From Acidobacteriota bacterium (GTDB lineage Bacteria > Acidobacteriota > Vicinamibacteria > Vicinamibacterales > 2-12-FULL-66-21): a stretch of 64,000 bases of DNA. The position numbers were made by a program, and so were the translations under genes. How positions within the stretch are numbered: the first letter of the stretch is position 1; each line of letters starts with the position of its first letter. Location of the stretch: assembly GCA_003222675.1 (NCBI GenBank), contig QHWT01000040.1, positions 156,510-220,509 on the forward strand, in the 5' to 3' direction. The notes below the pieces were generated by a model. The model was not told where the DNA came from, ran no database searches, and was given only the letters and a program-made list of their open reading frames with translations. This document shows positions 34,283 through 46,534 of this stretch, piece by piece.

Positions 34283-34347
34283 ATCGAAGGAATCGAAGCC
34301 CTAGAAAGCTCCCTCGACGCTTCGTCTTGCCTTCGAGTCTTCGATTG
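34283..34347. repeat. Inverted CAATCGAAGGAATCGAAG element
   Basis: GCAATCGAAGGAATCGAAG and the partly complementary CTTCGAGTCTTCGATTG bound a 65-bp gap between divergent queA and the AI-2E transporter. Similar arms are at 11885-11925 and 46311-46533. Confidence 0.75.
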
Positions 34348-34399
34348 AATGGCGCACTCGAACCTCGGCGTTAATCTTGCACTTCACGGCTCAGATTGT

Positions 34400-35671
34400 A
34401 TGGCCGAGACACATACCCATCCCCAAACCCGCCCTGAAGATGCACCGCCGGTCGTGATCGACGTGCCGACCGATGTCCGCACCGTCACGTTGACGGTGCT
34501 GGCGACGATTGGCCTCGTCTTCATGCTCCAATACGCGCAGTCGATCCTGATTCCGATTGTCCTCGGGATCCTGATCGCGTATGCGCTGGAGCCGTTTGTG
34601 ACCTGGCTCGCGCGCATCAAGGTGCCGCGATCGATCGCCGCGGCGCTCGTACTGGCCGTGCTCGTCGGGGGCCTCGGCAGCGCCGTGTACAGCCTGACGG
34701 ATGAAGTGATGCAGATCGTCGCGCAGGTGCCGCAGGCCGCGCGGCGCATCCAGGAGCGCGTGCGGCTGCACAAGAGCGATGGGAACGGCGCGCTCCAGCA
34801 GGTGCAGAGAGCGGCGACCTCTCTCGAGCAGACCGCGCAGGCGGCTTCGCAGCAGGCGCCGCCTGACAAGCCGGCGCGCGGCATCAGCAAGGTGCAAATC
34901 GTGGAGCCCGCCTTCAACGCGAGCGACTACCTCTATTGGGGCGGAATGGGACTGATCGGCGCGCTTGGACAATTCGCGATGATCCTGTTCCTCGTCTATT
35001 TCTTTCTCGTCACCGGCGATCTCTACAAGCGCAAGATCGTCAAGATCGCCGGGCCGCATCTCTGGCAAAAGAAAGTGACCGTGCAGATCCTCGACGACAT
35101 CAACCTGCAGATCGCCAGCTTCATGCGCGTCCAGGTACTGACGAGCGTCATCGTCGCCGTCGCGACCATGGCGGCGCTGCGGTACTTCGGACTGAATCAA
35201 TGGGTCGTCTGGGGTCTGGCCGCCGGGATTTTCAACTCGATTCCGTATCTCGGGCCGATCCTCGTATCGGCTGGCCTCGGGATCGTCGCGTTCATGCAGT
35301 TCGACAGCGTGCCGCGCACGATTGTGGTCTGCGCCGTCGCATTCGCGATTACGAGCCTCGAAGGATTCCTGCTCACACCCGCGTTGATGGGACGCGCCGC
35401 GCGCATGAACCCCATCGCGATCTTCGTCGGTCTCTTGTTCTGGAGCTGGATCTGGGGCGTGTGGGGCGCGATCCTGGCGGTGCCGATGCTGATGATGGTG
35501 AAGGCGGTCTGCGATCACATTGAAGAACTCCAGTCCGTGGGGGAGTTGACCCCGCGCCCCGCACCCCGCGCCCCGCACCCCGCGCCCCGCACCCCGCGCC
35601 GCGCGCCCCGCGCCCCGCGCCCCGCACCCCGCACCCCGCACCCCGCACCCCGCGCCCCGACACGTGGCTAG
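34400..35671 (+). CDS. AI-2E family membrane transporter with repeat-encoded tail
   Basis: A 423-residue membrane protein. The N-terminal pair of helices (TVLATIGLVFMLQYAQSILIPIVLGILIAYALEPFV) is followed by a soluble central segment and five C-terminal helices, as in the AI-2E/PerM family. The conserved GIFNSIPYLGPI block is present. Family members export diverse small molecules or exchange Na+/H+, so the substrate is unknown. The last 40 residues (RPAPRTPHPAP-like) come entirely from a CCCCGCA heptamer array and look disordered. ATG 34400 is the best start. The earlier ATG at 34349 lies next to the inverted element. The stop overlaps the convergent DUF4112 stop by 4 bp. Confidence 0.88.
   Translation: MAETHTHPQTRPEDAPPVVIDVPTDVRTVTLTVLATIGLVFMLQYAQSILIPIVLGILIAYALEPFVTWLARIKVPRSIAAALVLAVLVGGLGSAVYSLTDEVMQIVAQVPQAARRIQERVRLHKSDGNGALQQVQRAATSLEQTAQAASQQAPPDKPARGISKVQIVEPAFNASDYLYWGGMGLIGALGQFAMILFLVYFFLVTGDLYKRKIVKIAGPHLWQKKVTVQILDDINLQIASFMRVQVLTSVIVAVATMAALRYFGLNQWVVWGLAAGIFNSIPYLGPILVSAGLGIVAFMQFDSVPRTIVVCAVAFAITSLEGFLLTPALMGRAARMNPIAIFVGLLFWSWIWGVWGAILAVPMLMMVKAVCDHIEELQSVGELTPRPAPRAPHPAPRTPRRAPRAPRPAPRTPHPAPRAPTRG
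35551..35661. repeat. Heptamer array CCCCGCA in a coding tail
   Basis: About fifteen degenerate CCCCGCA/CCCCGCG units, the complement of the GGGGTGC arrays at 80 and 12665, form the 3' end of the transporter gene. The stop codon follows within 10 bp. Confidence 0.93.
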
Positions 35672-36129
35672 ATCAGCGACACGTGATGCAGCAGCCACAC
35701 GAGCACGAAGAAGGGGATGAGCGCGGCGAGGAGAATGATCGTCACGCAGGCGCTGACGAAGATCCAGTCGCCGCGCGTGGCGCGCGCGCCGGGACGCGCG
35801 TGCCGCTCGAGCAGCACCATGTTCCACTCGTTCGATTTCCACGCGAAGTCGAAGAGATCGCCGGCAACGGGAATCGCACCCACGGCGAAATCGATGAGCG
35901 CGTTGAGGAGCATGCGCGCGAGCACGATCTTCGGCACGCGCACGCGCGCGCCGTGCACGAGGATCAGGACGGACAGCACCGGCGTCGCGAGGTCTCCGAT
36001 CCCCGGGATGAGCCCGAGGATCGGATCGAGGCCGAAGCGAATCTGAGTGCCGGGCACGCGGAACGCGTTGTCGAGCAGCGCCGCCCAGCGGCGGAGCGTG
36101 TCGAGATTGCGATCGGCGCGTGACGGCAT
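35668..36129 (-). CDS. DUF4112 membrane protein
   Basis: A 153-residue protein with FRVPGTQIRFGLDPILGLIPGIGD near the N-terminus, then a helix, then IDFAVGAIPVAGDLFDFAWKSN. The duplicated GxxPxxGD motif is diagnostic of DUF4112. A final helix (VTIILLAALIPFFVLVWLL) anchors it. Function unknown. It is followed upstream by a four-helix-bundle gene on the same strand. Confidence 0.87.
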   Translation of the reverse strand: MPSRADRNLDTLRRWAALLDNAFRVPGTQIRFGLDPILGLIPGIGDLATPVLSVLILVHGARVRVPKIVLARMLLNALIDFAVGAIPVAGDLFDFAWKSNEWNMVLLERHARPGARATRGDWIFVSACVTIILLAALIPFFVLVWLLHHVSLI

Positions 36130-36138
36130 GCGCGACGC

Positions 36139-36585
36139 TTATCGCGTGTGTGTCTTTTCGAGCGCGCGCACTTCGTCGTGGGCGAGCTTCACGATGTCGG
36201 CCTGCGACTGGATGAGCGTTCGCGCGCCCGCCGGGAGATCCTCCTTCAGCGCTTTCGCATAGGCCGCCTTGGCCACGTCTTCGCCGCGCTCGGCTTCGGC
36301 GATGATCGCGCCATCGTCATTACCGGTCACGAGCGATTTGATGTTCATCCAGCCGCGGTGGAGCGAGGCCGACACGCTGCCGCTCTGGTCCGGATTTCCG
36401 CCGAGCTTCCGCACCTGTTCCTGGAGCTCGCGCACCATCTCGGCGCGCTGCCGGACGTAGCGCTCGAACAGCGCCTTCACATGCGGATCCTTCACACCAT
36501 CGGCGGCGGTTCGAAACCCTTTCTCCCCGTCGCGGCAGGTCTCAATCAGGTCGTTCAAAGTGGAAATACCTTTGCTTGCGTCCAT
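36139..36585 (-). CDS. PA2169-like four-helix-bundle protein (DUF2383)
   Basis: A 148-residue all-helical protein: TLNDLIETCRDGEKGFRTAADGVKD, LFERYVRQRAEMVRELQEQVRKLGG, a Gly/Ser link, then GDDGAIIAEAERGEDVAKAAYAKAL. The ferritin-like pattern of Glu/His pairs fits DUF2383. Such proteins are often stress-induced, with no known reaction. ATG 36585 matches the family start. Confidence 0.85.
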   Translation of the reverse strand: MDASKGISTLNDLIETCRDGEKGFRTAADGVKDPHVKALFERYVRQRAEMVRELQEQVRKLGGNPDQSGSVSASLHRGWMNIKSLVTGNDDGAIIAEAERGEDVAKAAYAKALKEDLPAGARTLIQSQADIVKLAHDEVRALEKTHTR

Positions 36586-36713
36586 CGTTCTCACGCTCCT
36601 TTGATGGCTTTCCCTCTTCGTTGCAGCAAGCCACGAGCCACGCTGAGTGCTGAGGTCGGATTGCGCCGGCAGAGCCGAGCGTGGTACCAAGATCTGTTGT
36701 GCACAACCGTTTG

Positions 36714-38879
<2,166 letters not shown>

Positions 38880-38899
38880 CAGCTGGCGGCAGCACGTGA

Positions 38900-39036
38900 T
38901 TGCAGTGCGCTGTCACGGACGTACTCACGCGGAGCTCGCAGAGCTCGCAGAGAAACGATCACTGGTTCAATAATGAGCGCTCTGCGTCCTCGGCGACCTC
39001 GGCGTGAAATCGTACGTGACACGATGGTGCTCCGGC
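38900..39036. repeat. Inverted CTCGCAGAG / CCTCGGCGA words
   Basis: ACGCGGAGCTCGCAGAGCTC (38930-38949) faces GCGTCCTCGGCGACCTCGGC about 45 bp later, an imperfect inverted repeat of 9-bp words. It lies between glgX and the 96-bp repeats. No gene was seen. Confidence 0.55.
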
Positions 39037-39240
39037 GCATTGAGTAGCGCCGGCGGCCGGCGCGAGCCGACGGAGTGAAGTCCGGCGAAGCCGGACCGGC
39101 GAGCGCCACCGCGTGGGGGTGGGGCCCCACGCGCATTGAGTAGCGCCGGCGGCCGGCGCGAGCCGACGGAGTGAAGTCCGGCGAAGCCGGACCGGCGAGC
39201 GCCAGCGCGGGGGGGTGGGGCCCCGCGCGCATTGAGTAAT
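39037..39240 (+). repeat. 96-bp repeat, two tandem copies and a partial third
   Basis: Units at 39037-39132 and 39133-39228 are near-identical, differing in a few bases (CACCGCG versus CAGCGCG). A third begins at 39229 with GCATTGAGTAATG and leads straight into the glgE start. The unit length is a multiple of three. A single copy at 14744-14850 has the same edge before another start codon. Confidence 0.93.
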
Positions 39241-39247
39241 GCTGACA

Positions 39248-41269
39248 ATGGCCAAAAGAACGCAAACGTCGACGACCGTCACTCCTGACGTGCCCACTCT
39301 CGATCCGCAACTGCTCCGACGCGTCATTGTCGAGAACGTCACGCCACAGGTCGACGGCGGTCAGGTTCCCATCAAGCGCACGCCAGGCGAGGACGTGATC
39401 GTCGAGGCAGACGTGTTTGCCGACGGCCACGACACGCTGGCGGCGGCGTTGCTGTGGCGGCCGCAGGGCAAGGACGGCTGGAACGAGACCTCGATGGACG
39501 CGGTCGGCAACGATCGCTGGCGCGCGCGGTTCCGAATCACGGAGATGACGGCATACGAATATGCCGTCGAAGGGTGGATCGATCGGTTCGAGAGCTGGCG
39601 GCTCGCGCTCTCGAAGAAGGTCGGCGCCGGACAAGAGGTCTCGAACGAGCTGCTCGAAGGGGCCGCGCTCATCCGGGAAGCGGCCAAACGCGCGCGAGGC
39701 AACGACAAGAAGCAGCTCACCGAACAGGCCGGCGCACTCGAGGAGACATCCACGGACGCTGCGACACGCGTTGCGACGGCGCTCGCGGAAGATCTCAAGG
39801 CGCAGATGGCCCGCTACGAAGATCGCAGCCGCGCGACGCGGAGCGATCGTGCGTTCGCCGTGATGGTCGAGCGCGAGCGCGCGCGCTTCGGCGCGTGGTA
39901 CGAGATGTTCCCCCGATCGGCCGGAACGGATCCCTCACGCAGCGCAACCTTCGATGAAGCGGCGGCGCAGCTCCCCTACGTCGCAGCGATGGGTTTCGAC
40001 GTGCTGTATCTGCCGCCCGTCCATCCGATCGGCCGCAGCTTTCGCAAGGGACGCAACAACTCGCTGACGCCGGAGCCCGACGAGCCCGGCAGTCCGTGGG
40101 CCATAGGCGCAGCCGAAGGCGGACACAAGGCCATCGACCCGGGGCTTGGCACGCTGGAAGACTTCGATCGATTCGTGAAGGCAGCCGAGCGTCACGGCCT
40201 GGAGGTTGCGCTCGACATCGCCTACCAGGCGTCGCCCGATCACCCTTACGTCAAGGAGCATCCGTCATGGTTCCGCCATCGCCCCGACGGCACGATCAAA
40301 TACGCCGAGAACCCGCCGAAGAAATATCAGGACATCTATCCCTTCGACTTCGAATCCGAAGACTGGTCCGGGCTGTGGCAGGAGCTCGAGAGCGTGATCG
40401 AGTTCTGGGCGTCGCACGGCGTCAAGATCTTCCGCGTCGACAATCCGCACACGAAATCGTTCCGGTTCTGGCAATGGGCGCTCGCGGAGATCAGGAAGAC
40501 TTACCCGGACACGATCTTCCTCTCGGAGGCGTTCACGCGGCCCAAGGTGATGCGCTATCTCGCGAAGGTGGGGTTCTCGCAGTCGTATTCGTACTTCACG
40601 TGGCGCAACTCGAAAGAGGAACTGACGGAGTACTTCACTGAGCTGACACAGACGGATGTTCGCGAATACATGCGGCCGAATCTGTTCGCGAATACGCCCG
40701 ACATCCTCCACGAGTACCTGCAGCACGGCGGCCGCCCCGCGTTTCAGGCGCGTCTCGTGCTCGCGGCGACGCTCGGCGCCAGCTACGGCATCTACAGCGG
40801 CTTCGAGCTCTGCGAGAACACGCCGGTGAAACCCGGCAGCGAGGAATATCTCGACTCCGAGAAGTACCAGATCAAGCCGCGCAACTTTCAGCAGGCGGAC
40901 AGTCTCGCCGAGATGATCGCCATCATCAACCGCGTGCGCCGCGCGCACCCGGCGCTGCAGACGGATCGCGGCCTCGCCTTCCACCGGACTGACAACCGGC
41001 TCCTGATTTGCTACAGCAAGCGGACCGAAGACGCCTCCGATATCGTCCTCGTCATCGTCAACCTGGATCCCTTCCACATGCAGCACGGCTGGATCCAGCT
41101 GCCGCTCGAGGACTGGCACATCGGGCCGTCGCACACCATCGAGGCACATGATGTCCTCACCGACGAAACCTATTACTGGCGCGGCGAACGGAACTACGTC
41201 CGCCTCGACCCCGGCGTCCGCACTGCGCACGTCCTCGCGATTGGCGTTCGACGCCCAGACCATGCCTGA
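39248..41269 (+). CDS. glgE: Alpha-1,4-glucan:maltose-1-phosphate maltosyltransferase
   Basis: A 673-residue GH13_3 enzyme that extends alpha-glucan from maltose-1-phosphate. After an N-terminal beta domain (IVENVTPQVDGGQVPIKRT), a helical insertion of about 80 residues precedes the barrel. The catalytic nucleophile is in KIFRVDNPHTKSF and the acid is Glu in FLSEAFTRPKVM, both diagnostic. PPVHPIGRSFRKGRNNSL and SPWAIGAAEGGH are also typical of GlgE. An ATG at 39239 (three codons earlier) is possible. The treS start overlaps its end by 8 bp. Confidence 0.96.
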   Translation: MAKRTQTSTTVTPDVPTLDPQLLRRVIVENVTPQVDGGQVPIKRTPGEDVIVEADVFADGHDTLAAALLWRPQGKDGWNETSMDAVGNDRWRARFRITEMTAYEYAVEGWIDRFESWRLALSKKVGAGQEVSNELLEGAALIREAAKRARGNDKKQLTEQAGALEETSTDAATRVATALAEDLKAQMARYEDRSRATRSDRAFAVMVERERARFGAWYEMFPRSAGTDPSRSATFDEAAAQLPYVAAMGFDVLYLPPVHPIGRSFRKGRNNSLTPEPDEPGSPWAIGAAEGGHKAIDPGLGTLEDFDRFVKAAERHGLEVALDIAYQASPDHPYVKEHPSWFRHRPDGTIKYAENPPKKYQDIYPFDFESEDWSGLWQELESVIEFWASHGVKIFRVDNPHTKSFRFWQWALAEIRKTYPDTIFLSEAFTRPKVMRYLAKVGFSQSYSYFTWRNSKEELTEYFTELTQTDVREYMRPNLFANTPDILHEYLQHGGRPAFQARLVLAATLGASYGIYSGFELCENTPVKPGSEEYLDSEKYQIKPRNFQQADSLAEMIAIINRVRRAHPALQTDRGLAFHRTDNRLLICYSKRTEDASDIVLVIVNLDPFHMQHGWIQLPLEDWHIGPSHTIEAHDVLTDETYYWRGERNYVRLDPGVRTAHVLAIGVRRPDHA

Positions 41270-44200
41270 TGTGCAGTGGTACAAGGAAGCCGTCATCTAT
41301 GAGGCGCACGTCCGCGCGTTTTTCGACAGCAACACCTGCCCTTCTACCCGTCGCCGCTGCGCGACGATGGCTACGACATCGCGGATTACGAGAACATCCA
41401 TCCGAGCTACGGCACGCTGCAGGACTTCGAGCGCTTCATGGACGAAGCGCACAAGCGCGACATCCGCGTCATCACGGAGCTGGTCATCAACCACACCTCC
41501 GACCAGCACCCGTGGTTCCAGGCGGCGCGCCGCGCGCCAGCCGGATCGCCGGAGCGCGAATTCTATGTGTGGAGCGACACCAACCGGAAGTACGAAGGGG
41601 TCCGAATCATTTTCACGGACACGGAAACGTCCAACTGGTCGTGGGACGACACGGCGAAGGCCTACTACTGGCACCGCTTCTTCCATCACCAGCCCGATCT
41701 GAATTTCGACAATCCACGGGTGATCGATGCGGTGATCAAGGTGATGCAGTTCTGGCTCGATCGCGGCGTCGACGGCCTGCGGCTCGACGCGGTGCCCTAC
41801 CTGATCGAACGCGAAGGCACGATCTGCGAGAACCTGCCGGAGACGCACGCCATCCTGCGCCTGATCCGCAGCGCGCTCGACGCGAGATATCCCGACCGCA
41901 TGCTGATTGCCGAAGCGAATCAGTGGCCCGCCGACGTGCGCCCGTACTTCGGCGAAGGGGACGAATGCCACATGGCGTTTCACTTCCCGCTGATGCCGCG
42001 CATGTTCATGGGCCTGCGGCAGGAAGATCGCCATCCAATCACCGAGATCCTGCGGCAGACGCCGGACATCCCCGAGAACTGCCAGTGGGGCCTGTTCCTC
42101 CGGAACCACGACGAGCTGACGCTCGAAATGGTGACCGACGAGGAGCGCGACTACATGTACCAGGCGTATGCGGCGGATACGAAGATGCGGATCAACGTCG
42201 GTATCAGGCGACGCCTTGCGCCGCTGATGGAGAACAGCCGCCGCCGGATCGAGCTGATGCACGCGCTGCTGTTCTCGCTGCCGGGCACGCCCGTCATTTA
42301 CTACGGCGACGAGATTGGAATGGGGGACAACATCTATCTCGGCGACCGCAATGGCGTCCGGACGCCGATGCAATGGACCGGCGATCGGAACGGCGGCTTC
42401 TCCCGTGCCGATCCGGCGCAGCTCTACGCGCCCCCAATCATGGACGCCGTCCACGGGTACCAGGCGATCAATGTCGAAGCGCAGGAGCGCGCGCCGTACT
42501 CGCTGTTGAACTGGATGAAGCGGATGATCGGGCTGCGCAAGCAGTCGCGGGTGTTCGGCCGCGGCACGCTCGAGTTCCTGCCGGCGCAGAACCGCAAGAT
42601 CCTCGCATACGTCCGCCGCTATGACGACGAGCTGATTCTCTGCGTCGCCAATCTCGCGCGGTCCGTGCAGCCGGTGGAGCTCGATCTCGCGGGGTTCAAG
42701 GGGATGACGCCGGTGGAGATGCTCGGGCTGACGGAGTTTCCACGCGTCGGCGAGCTGCCGTATTTCCTGACGCTCGGTCCGTATTCGTTCTACTGGTTCC
42801 GCCTGCAGCAGGCGCCGACGACGGTCGGGCGCCTGGCGACGGAGACGACCGCTCCGCCCGATCACCTGCCCTCATTCTTCATGGGCGTCGCGTGGGACAC
42901 GCTGCTCGAGGGGAACGTCCGCACGCTGATCGAACGCGAAGCGCTGGTGCCATTCCTCCTGCGCCAGCGGTGGTTCGGCGGCAAGGCGCGCGCGATTCGC
43001 GCGGCGCGCGTGATCGACTGGGGCCTTGCCGAGCGCGGTCCGCATCCGCTGTTCCTGACGATCGTCGAAGTCGAATACCACGACGGCGGCCGGGAACGCT
43101 ACTTCGTGCCGCTCTCGATCATCACCGACGGCGCGGCGGACGCGCTCCTCGCGAATGCGAGCCATCTGGCGATGGCACGCGTCACCGGCGCGCGCAAGGG
43201 GCTGGTGGCCGATGCGGTCGGCGACGAGAGGTTCGGCGCCGCGCTGCTCCGGCTGCTCGATCGTACGGACGCGAGCACGAAGCGCGGCATCATCCGCGCA
43301 CTGCGGACGTCCGCGTTTTCGGCATTACGAGGCGAAGGGCCCCTGCCGGCCCGGCGGCTGACGGCGGAGCAGAGCAACACGTCGGTCAGCTTTGACGAAC
43401 GACTGATTGTGAAGCTGTTCCGCCGGATAGAAGCGGGCCCCAATCCCGACGTGGAGATCGGCGAGCAGCTCACGATGAACACGTCGTTCCGCCGCGTGCC
43501 GCGCGTCGCTGCTGCGCTCGAGTATCAACCAGCGGGCGAGGGGATCACGCATCTCGCGGTCGCGCAGGAATTCGTCACGAGCCAGGCAGACGGCTGGACT
43601 CACGCGCTCGCCGAACTGGGACGATTCTTCGAGGTCGTCGAAGGACAGGGCGCGGTTCCAGAGGACCTGCTGCCGTCGGCGCACCTGCTGGCCCTCGCGG
43701 CCGTGCCGACACCGCCCCTCATCTGCGAGCTCGCCGGCGCATACATCGACAGCGCTCAGACGCTCGGCAGGCGCACGGCGGAACTGCACGTGGCGCTCGC
43801 ATCGGACTCGACCTCCGCCGCATTCGCCCCCGCGCCCTTCACCCGCGAAGATGTCGACCGGCTGGTCACCGATGCCGTCGCGCAGACGCGCCGGGCAAGT
43901 GCGCTGATCGAAGAACGGCTCGATCTGCTTCCCGCCGACATCGCGCCGAGCGCGAAGGAACTGCTCGGCCGGAGCGACCGTGCGATTGCATCGCTTCACG
44001 CGAAGCGTGAGCTCGACTTCACTGCCGCGCGAACCCGCGTGCACGGCGATTATCATCTCGGTCAGATCCTCTGGGCCGAAGGGGACTTCTACCTGCTGGA
44101 TTTCGAGGGAGAACCCGCGCGTCCCCTCGATCAACGGCGGCAGAAGGAATCGCCGCTGAAGGATGTCGCCGGCATGCTGCGCTCGTTCAGCTATGCCGCG

Positions 44201-44479
44201 TACGCCGCGTTGTTCGCGCACACGCGCAACCGCCATACGTCGTTCGATCGGCTCGAGTCCTGGGCACGCGCGTGGCAGATCTGGAACAGCGCGGCATTCC
44301 TGAAGGGATATCTCGCAGTCGCCGAGGGCGCGTCGTTTCTTCCGATCGATCCCGTGCAGCGCGCGACGCTGCTGGATCTCTTTCTGCTGGACAAGGCGTA
44401 CTACGAGCTGAACTACGAGCTGAACAATCGTCCGGACTGGGTGCGCATTCCGCTTCACGGGATCCTGGAGCTGGTGTGA
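41262..44479 (+). pseudogene. treS: Trehalose synthase-maltokinase fusion with internal N-terminal deletion and frameshift
   Basis: ATG 41262 begins [24 protein letters not shown], the normal TreS start. The expected GDGxGDFxGLxxKLDYLxxLGxTxLWLLPF segment (about 30 codons) is then missing, and the frame shifts at about 41335. From there [19 protein letters not shown] continues and is open to 44479. All GH13 catalytic motifs are in the second part: [32 protein letters not shown] and LRNHDEL. A Pep2/Mak maltokinase domain follows, with [12 protein letters not shown] and LDFEGEP. TreS interconverts maltose and trehalose and Mak makes maltose-1-phosphate for GlgE. If the deletion is real, the enzyme could be made only from an internal start and would lack barrel strand 1. 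If it is an assembly error, the gene is normal. Confidence 0.85.
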
Positions 44480-46332
44480 CCTGGGATCCGTTCTTCGGCG
44501 CCGTCCCGATCGGCGGCGCGACGCGGTTCCGGATCTGGGCGACGGCGGCGCGCGATCTGCGTCTGCACGTTGCCTGCGGCAGCGGCACGAAAATCCATCA
44601 ACCTGTCTGCTCGCCTGGCGGCATCTGGGAAATAGAGGTGCCTGGCGTCGAAGCGGGTGCGCATTATGCGTATTCGTTCGACAAGGGCGACCCGCGGCCG
44701 GATCCCGCGAGCCGGTTTCAACCTGACGGCGTGCACGCGTGGTCGGAGGTGATCGATCCGCGGCGGTTTCAATGGAGCGATGGCGCATGGCAAGGCCTCG
44801 ATCCTGCGACGGTCGTGATCTACGAGCTGCACGTGGGCACGTTCGCGGGCCGCGGCACGTTCGGCGACGTAGCGGCGCGTCTCGATTATTTGCGCAGCAT
44901 CGGCGTCACCGCCATCGAGCTGATGCCGCTTGCGGATTTTCCCGGACGTCGGAGCTGGGGCTACGACGGCGTGGCGCTCTTCGCGCCGTCGCGCGCGTAC
45001 GGCCGGCCCGATGACTTGCGCGCGCTCGTCGATCGCGCACACCACACGGGCCTCGGCGTCATCATCGACGTCGTCTACAATCACCTCGGCCCGGAAGGCG
45101 CCTACCTCTCGCAGTTCAGCCCGGAATTTCTCACCGCCAAGCACGCCACGCCGTGGGGCGATGCCGTGAACCTCGACGACACGGCATGCGAGCAGGTGCG
45201 ACGCTTGCTCATCGAAAACGCGCTGCACTGGATCCACGAGTATCACGCCGACGGCCTGCGGCTCGACGCGACCCACGCGTTGATCGACACCAGCGATCGG
45301 CCATTCGTGGCGGAGCTGACGCGGTGCGTCCACGAGGCGCGCACGCCACGGCCGCTCGTCTTCGCCGAAGATTCTCGCAACCTCGCTGAGATGGTCACGG
45401 ATGCGGCGCACGGCGGCTGGGACCTGGACGGCGTCTGGGCCGACGACCTCCATCACGTCCTGCGCAGCGCCATTGCCGGTGACACGCACGGCTACTACGC
45501 GGATTACGCGGGAACGGCGCACGAGCTGGCGGATACGCTTCGACGTGGCTGGCTGTTCGTCGGGCAGCACTCCCGGCACGAAGAGGGGCCGCGCGGCACC
45601 GATCCGTCGGAAGTCGAGATGCGACGATCCGTCATCTGCGTGCAGAACCACGATCAGATCGGCAACCGCGCGCTCGGGGACCGCCTCCATCACGCGATCG
45701 ACGATGCGTCGTGGCGCGTCGCGGTCGTCATCCTGCTCGTGGCGCCGATGACGCCGTTGCTTTTCATGGGCCAGGAATGGGCGGCCAGCACGCCGTTTCT
45801 GTTCTTCACCGACTTCGAGCCGGATCTCGGACGCAAGGTCGTCGAGGGACGACGACGCGAGTTCCGGGATTTTCCGGGATTCGGCTCGCCCGGCGCGGCC
45901 GAGCGCATTCCCGATCCGCAGGCAGACCAGACGTTCGAGGCGAGCCGGCTTCGATGGAGCGAGCTCAGTGCGCCTCGACATGCCAACAGCCTCGAGCTGC
46001 ACCGGACGCTGCTCGCGCTTCGCGCACAGCATCTCGCCCTGCAGGCCAGCAGCGCGTACACCTGCGACGCCACCGCGCTGGACGCGGCGACCATCGTCAT
46101 TCGACGATCGCGGGACCGTGCGCGGTTCGTGATCTGCGCGCGACTTGGCGAGGGCCGTGTCGATCTGCGTGAAGCGTTGGTGGACGGAACCGCGTGGCAG
46201 ACGCGGCTGACGACCGAAGATGTCCCGTTTGCGTCGGACGCCCGGCCGGCGCGCATCGATCTCGCCAGGGGCGCGATCGATTTCGCTCGTTCCGGAGCGG
46301 TAATCTTACAATCGAAGGAATCGAAGGGATGA
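44476..46332 (+). CDS. treZ: Malto-oligosyltrehalose trehalohydrolase
   Basis: A 618-residue GH13 enzyme that releases trehalose from maltooligosyltrehalose. After [11 protein letters not shown] and a beta-sandwich, it shows [45 protein letters not shown] (nucleophile), VFAEDSRN (acid) and [15 protein letters not shown]. The GTG at 44476 overlaps the treS-mak stop (GTGA). The longer frame to 44272 overlaps the kinase domain. Its last residues (LQSKESKG) are encoded by an arm of the CAATCGAAGG element. Confidence 0.93.
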   Translation: MTWDPFFGAVPIGGATRFRIWATAARDLRLHVACGSGTKIHQPVCSPGGIWEIEVPGVEAGAHYAYSFDKGDPRPDPASRFQPDGVHAWSEVIDPRRFQWSDGAWQGLDPATVVIYELHVGTFAGRGTFGDVAARLDYLRSIGVTAIELMPLADFPGRRSWGYDGVALFAPSRAYGRPDDLRALVDRAHHTGLGVIIDVVYNHLGPEGAYLSQFSPEFLTAKHATPWGDAVNLDDTACEQVRRLLIENALHWIHEYHADGLRLDATHALIDTSDRPFVAELTRCVHEARTPRPLVFAEDSRNLAEMVTDAAHGGWDLDGVWADDLHHVLRSAIAGDTHGYYADYAGTAHELADTLRRGWLFVGQHSRHEEGPRGTDPSEVEMRRSVICVQNHDQIGNRALGDRLHHAIDDASWRVAVVILLVAPMTPLLFMGQEWAASTPFLFFTDFEPDLGRKVVEGRRREFRDFPGFGSPGAAERIPDPQADQTFEASRLRWSELSAPRHANSLELHRTLLALRAQHLALQASSAYTCDATALDAATIVIRRSRDRARFVICARLGEGRVDLREALVDGTAWQTRLTTEDVPFASDARPARIDLARGAIDFARSGAVILQSKESKG

Positions 46333-46533
46333 GCGAAGGAATCGAATGCGAGGTGCGAGGTGCGAGGTGCGATAGGAAATGGTTGTCGCAGGACGGTTGT
46401 CGGAGGACGGATAGTTCTCAGAGCCCGATCTTCGAAACTCGCGTTCTGGTTTTTCGTCAACCGTCCTCCGTCCTCCGTCATCCGTTGATGCTCCTTCGAC
46501 TCGTTCGCTCATCCTTCGATTCCTTCGATTGAA
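46311..46533. repeat. Inverted CAATCGAAGGAATCGAAG element with GAGGTGC heptamers
   Basis: Arms of about 27 bp at 46312-46340 and 46504-46531 are complementary with one indel. Inside are GAGGTGC 7-mers (46348-46370) and opposed GGAGGAC / GTCCTCC words. The left arm is the 3' end of treZ and the right arm ends just before the treY start, so the element fills the gap exactly. Confidence 0.85.
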
Positions 46534-46534
46534 A

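Noticed and set aside
34391-35842. Antisense 483-codon ORF opposite the AI-2E transporter
   Set aside because: Composition is typical of an antisense shadow and it runs through the repeat array and into the DUF4112 gene.
39037-39240. CRISPR or protein-coding repeat (32-residue periodic antisense ORF)
   Set aside because: The units are adjacent with no spacers, and the antisense translation is arbitrary; a separate copy at 14744 is non-coding.
41297-42865. Long antisense ORF (522 codons) opposite treS
   Set aside because: Opposite-strand frames stay open in GC-rich coding DNA. Its translation has no recognisable domain, while the plus strand encodes clear TreS motifs.
41438-44479. ATG 41438 as the true start of treS-mak
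   Set aside because: The codons between about 41335 and 41438 are in frame and encode conserved TreS sequence ([25 protein letters not shown]), so the gene began upstream before the deletion.
43325-44788. Long antisense ORF opposite the maltokinase domain
   Set aside because: Arg/Pro-rich shadow translation with no domain; the sense strand is a clear kinase.
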